NCBI GenBank assembly: GCA_938083505.1
Contig: CALKCF010000002.1
Coordinates: forward strand, 90,874 to 154,873
From: an uncultured archaeon
GTDB taxonomy: Archaea; Thermoproteota; Nitrososphaeria_A; Caldarchaeales; Wolframiiraptoraceae
Length of the DNA: 64,000 nucleotides
Reading direction: 5' to 3'
Shown here piece by piece: positions 62,399-64,000 of this stretch. Under the pieces are notes generated by a model. The model was given only the letters and a program-made list of their open reading frames with translations. It searched no databases and was not told the origin of the DNA. A program made the translations under genes and the position numbers. The stretch's first letter is position 1, and the number at the start of each line of letters is the position of its first letter.

Positions 62399-62862
62399 TC
62401 ACTTTATATGCTTTACCTCTTTGATTATCCTTCGAGACATACCACCGGAGTACGTTTCGACCCTTTTGTCCTTGAACGGTGTCAAGCTCTACAAGCTCAA
62501 GTAGCTCAATGGCTCGCCTTTTAGCAACATCTTTAGATATACCATAAAGGTCTGCGCATAACATTATGTTCTCATGGCCGGTCAGGTCTTCGTCTGCTGT
62601 GCACTCTTGCGGCATGACACCTATGACTCTTCTGACTATACTCACCTGCCTGATGATATCGTAGCCGAGTATTGAAGCTCTACTCTCCGTTGGCTTCAAA
62701 ACAGTTATCAACATATTCATGGTAGTCGTTTTACCTGACCGTTAGTCCAAGAAAGTCGAAGATTTCTCCTTCTTCCACGCTAAAGCTCATGTAGTCTACG
62801 GCCACGAAACCTTTGTTAAAGACCTTTGTCAACCCTTCGACCTCTATAACCTTTTGACTATT
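62399..62862 (-). pseudogene. ABC exporter ATPase, N-terminal part, damaged
   Basis: The minus strand gives KVIEVEGLTKVFNKGFVAVDYMSFSVEEGEIFDFLG, a damaged Walker A region (only SGKTTTMNML remains, in a new frame), ILGYDIIRQVSIVRRVIGVMPQE (Q-loop), DEDLTGHENIMLCADLYGIS. After another frame change comes the signature TYSGGMSRRIIKEV, then TGA at 62399-62401. Walker B, the H-loop and the C-terminus are missing. It follows the PadR remnant directly, as in drug-exporter operons. The missing C-terminal tail occurs on the opposite strand at 63144-63260. Confidence 0.75.
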
Positions 62863-62863
62863 C

Positions 62864-63120
62864 TTACACCCTCCCCCTTAACTTCTTATCTATTTCATCT
62901 AACTTCTGGGCAGCACCATTCAAAACGTCTAGCGCCTCTTTCATAGCTGACTCTGAGAATTTCTCCTCCAAACTCATGCGAAGGTTGAATATAGCCCTGA
63001 AGAACCTCTAGTGGTAAGTGTGTAATACTTTATTCCGCTTTCCTGTGCAGGTACCTCTTCGATGTACCTGTTGTCCTGCAGCCATGCAAGCAGAGGATAG
63101 AGCGATCAGGGTTACACAGT
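62864..63120 (-). pseudogene. PadR-type transcriptional regulator remnant
   Basis: One frame reads SLYPLLAWLQDNRYIEEVPAQESGIKYYTLTTRG, the winged-helix end of a PadR regulator. A frame change leads to FFRAIFNLRMSLEEKFSESAMKEALDVLNGAAQKLDEIDKKLRGRV and TAA 62864-62866. The N-terminal helix-turn-helix is not recoverable upstream. PadR regulators usually control the adjacent ABC-2 exporter, matching the order here. Confidence 0.65.
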
Positions 63121-63143
63121 AACCGAAGCTATCGCTCACAAAA

Positions 63144-63260
63144 CCTACGTTGAACAAGGTTTATCTGGAATATACTGGAAGATCTATGCGGGATGTTGAA
63201 GAATCTAGGGAAGCATTCATATCGCATAGGATAGCTTTGAGGAGGGCTAGGTCAAGATGA
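63144..63260 (+). pseudogene. C-terminal tail of an ABC exporter ATPase
   Basis: The plus strand gives PTLNKVYLEYTGRSMRDVEESREAFISHRIALRRARSR and TGA 63258-63260. PSLxxVFLxxTGR followed by a charged tail is the standard end of DrrA-like exporter ATPases. It overlaps the permease ATG by four bases (ATGA), as in intact operons. No Walker motifs precede it on this strand. Confidence 0.7.
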
Positions 63261-64000
63261 GCGAGTACCATCCTAGTGTGCTTCGTAGGTTATTGGCACT
63301 AACCATCCGTGAGCTGAAGAAGTGGATAAAGGAGCCCATAATACTTTTTGTGTCCATACTGCAACCGGTAATATGGATGGTGCTTCTCGGAAAGGCAAGG
63401 CCATGAACCTCAACGCGATTTTTTCGATGGATAGCTTGAGCAACATAAACATACCTGACATAAAAATACCTGAGTACGGCATAGTCATTCCGGATTCGCT
63501 GATCAGGCAAAAGATGTTGGAGACGTTTGATAATGTAGGCACTAATATAATGCAAAACGTTTTCGGAGTTACAGATTACTTCAGCTACATGTCCGTGGGC
63601 ATGATATCCATGATAGTCATGTTTACAATAATGTTCAGCGGTATGTCGATAGTTTAGGATAGACGCCTAGGTTTTTGGATAAAGTCTTAAGCACACCTGT
63701 TCCGAGGTCGGCAATAATCTTTTCAAAAGTCCTTAATGCTGCTCTGAGGTTAATATTCCAAGCAACAATAATATTAGCGCTGGCAATAATCTTTGGTCTG
63801 AAAATTAGCGCGACGTTCAGTTCGCTGAACCTTATGGGAATCTACGCGTCTATATTCCTTCTATCTGTGGAGGCTTTCTTCGTTGTTTTTGGCATTAGCG
63901 TTGAGATCGACGCGTCATGAGATGCGATGGCAGTCGTGAACCTGATAAGCATGCCACTAATGTTCGCGAGCAACGTATTTTTTTCTATATCCATGATGCC
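63257..64000 (+). pseudogene. ABC-2 type exporter permease, damaged and cut by the window edge
   Basis: From ATG 63257 the product reads RELKKWIKEPIILFVSILQPVIWMVLLGKA, typical of DrrB-like permeases, and hits TGA 63404-63406. A frame change restores MNLNAIFSMDSL...FGVTDYFSYMSVGMISMIVMFTIMFSGMSIV, then TAG, DRRLGF, another frame change, LDKVLSTPVPRSAIIFSKVL and further membrane helices. It reaches a TGA near 63920, with VVNLISMPLMFASNVFF beyond it. The TAG in SIV-stop-DRR sits where family members have Trp. The end lies outside the window. Confidence 0.75.

Noticed and set aside
49354..63652. Recoding of TAG/TGA as Trp (alternative code) to explain stops at Trp positions
   Set aside because: Intact genes in the window end normally with TAG and TGA and use TGG for Trp. 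The affected genes also carry frameshifts and large deletions, so decay is the simpler explanation.
1..64000. CRISPR arrays, insertion sequences, integrases, rRNA genes
   Set aside because: I saw no regularly spaced repeats, no transposase or integrase motifs and no 5S/16S/23S sequence. The rearranged and decayed regions lack flanking terminal repeats that I could find by eye.

Overview
The window comes from an archaeon. It holds a bacterial-type DnaG with the archaeal domain plan, topoisomerase VI subunit A, an AglB oligosaccharyltransferase, Pelota, aIF5A, tRNase Z, a GPN GTPase, ribosomal proteins of archaeal type, archaellum genes and intron-containing tRNAs with bulge-helix-bulge splice sites. 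The DnaG, the archaellum remnants and an acceptor-stem tRNA intron point towards the TACK group, near Thaumarchaeota or Aigarchaeota (inference from remembered family resemblance, not a tree). GC-rich tRNA stems and a box C/D sRNA suggest a thermophile. Gene content fits an anaerobic or microaerobic organotroph that degrades amino acids: indolepyruvate and aldehyde ferredoxin oxidoreductases, an acyl-CoA ligase, and F420- and ferredoxin-linked enzymes.

Layout. 0.2-9.0 kb: a spermidine/putrescine-type ABC importer operon (minus), a 30-bp perfect palindrome between divergent promoters, a DUF917 protein, two Asp/Glu/hydantoin racemases and an acyl-CoA synthetase, together a likely uptake and catabolic module for a cyclic or nitrogenous compound. 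9.0-10.0 kb: two broken small genes, a probable C/D sRNA and tRNA-Leu(CAG) with an intron. 10-14.9 kb: transglutaminase-like surface protein, ParB/SerK-fold protein, QueT-like transporter, prephenate dehydratase, a small phosphodiesterase, gamma-glutamylcyclotransferase-like protein and a HAD hydrolase. 14.9-18.7 kb: 6-phosphogluconate dehydrogenase, a double-SIS protein resembling phosphohexuloisomerase, and an F420-dependent glucose-6-phosphate dehydrogenase-like enzyme. 18.7-26.2 kb: cyclase, homocitrate synthase-like enzyme with a C-terminal RAM domain, thioredoxin-like protein, AglB with a zinc ribbon, RadB-like ATPase and AlaX. 26.2-27.2 kb: a frameshifted short-chain dehydrogenase and tRNA-Ser(CGA) with an intron.

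27.3-47.5 kb is a dense informational block: GPN GTPase, SWIM/phosphoesterase pair, Top6A, tRNase Z, tRNA G10 methylase, PRPP synthetase, HD phosphohydrolase, DnaG, Pelota, IorAB, TtuA, HisRS and a three-gene uS19-uL2-uL23 unit. 47.5-53.2 kb is a whole archaellum locus in decay: archaellin on the minus strand, then FlaC/D/E-like, FlaG, FlaF, FlaH, FlaI and FlaJ on the plus strand, each with stops or frameshifts, and FlaI missing its ATPase domain. The cell was therefore probably motile in its ancestry and is now not, unless another copy exists.

53.2-58.5 kb: FrhB-like Fe-S protein, tRNA-Asp(GTC) interrupted by a 29-nt intron inside the 3' acceptor strand, nitroreductase with an overlapping helical protein, initiator tRNA-Met, aldehyde ferredoxin oxidoreductase and aIF5A. 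58.5-60.4 kb: eroded genes, including a frameshifted PD-(D/E)XK-like protein. 60.5-62.2 kb: an intact multi-span glycosyltransferase. 62.4 kb to the end: a scrambled PadR/ABC-2 exporter locus whose ATPase appears to have been split by an inversion. The many broken genes, several with stops where Trp is expected, suggest ongoing gene loss.
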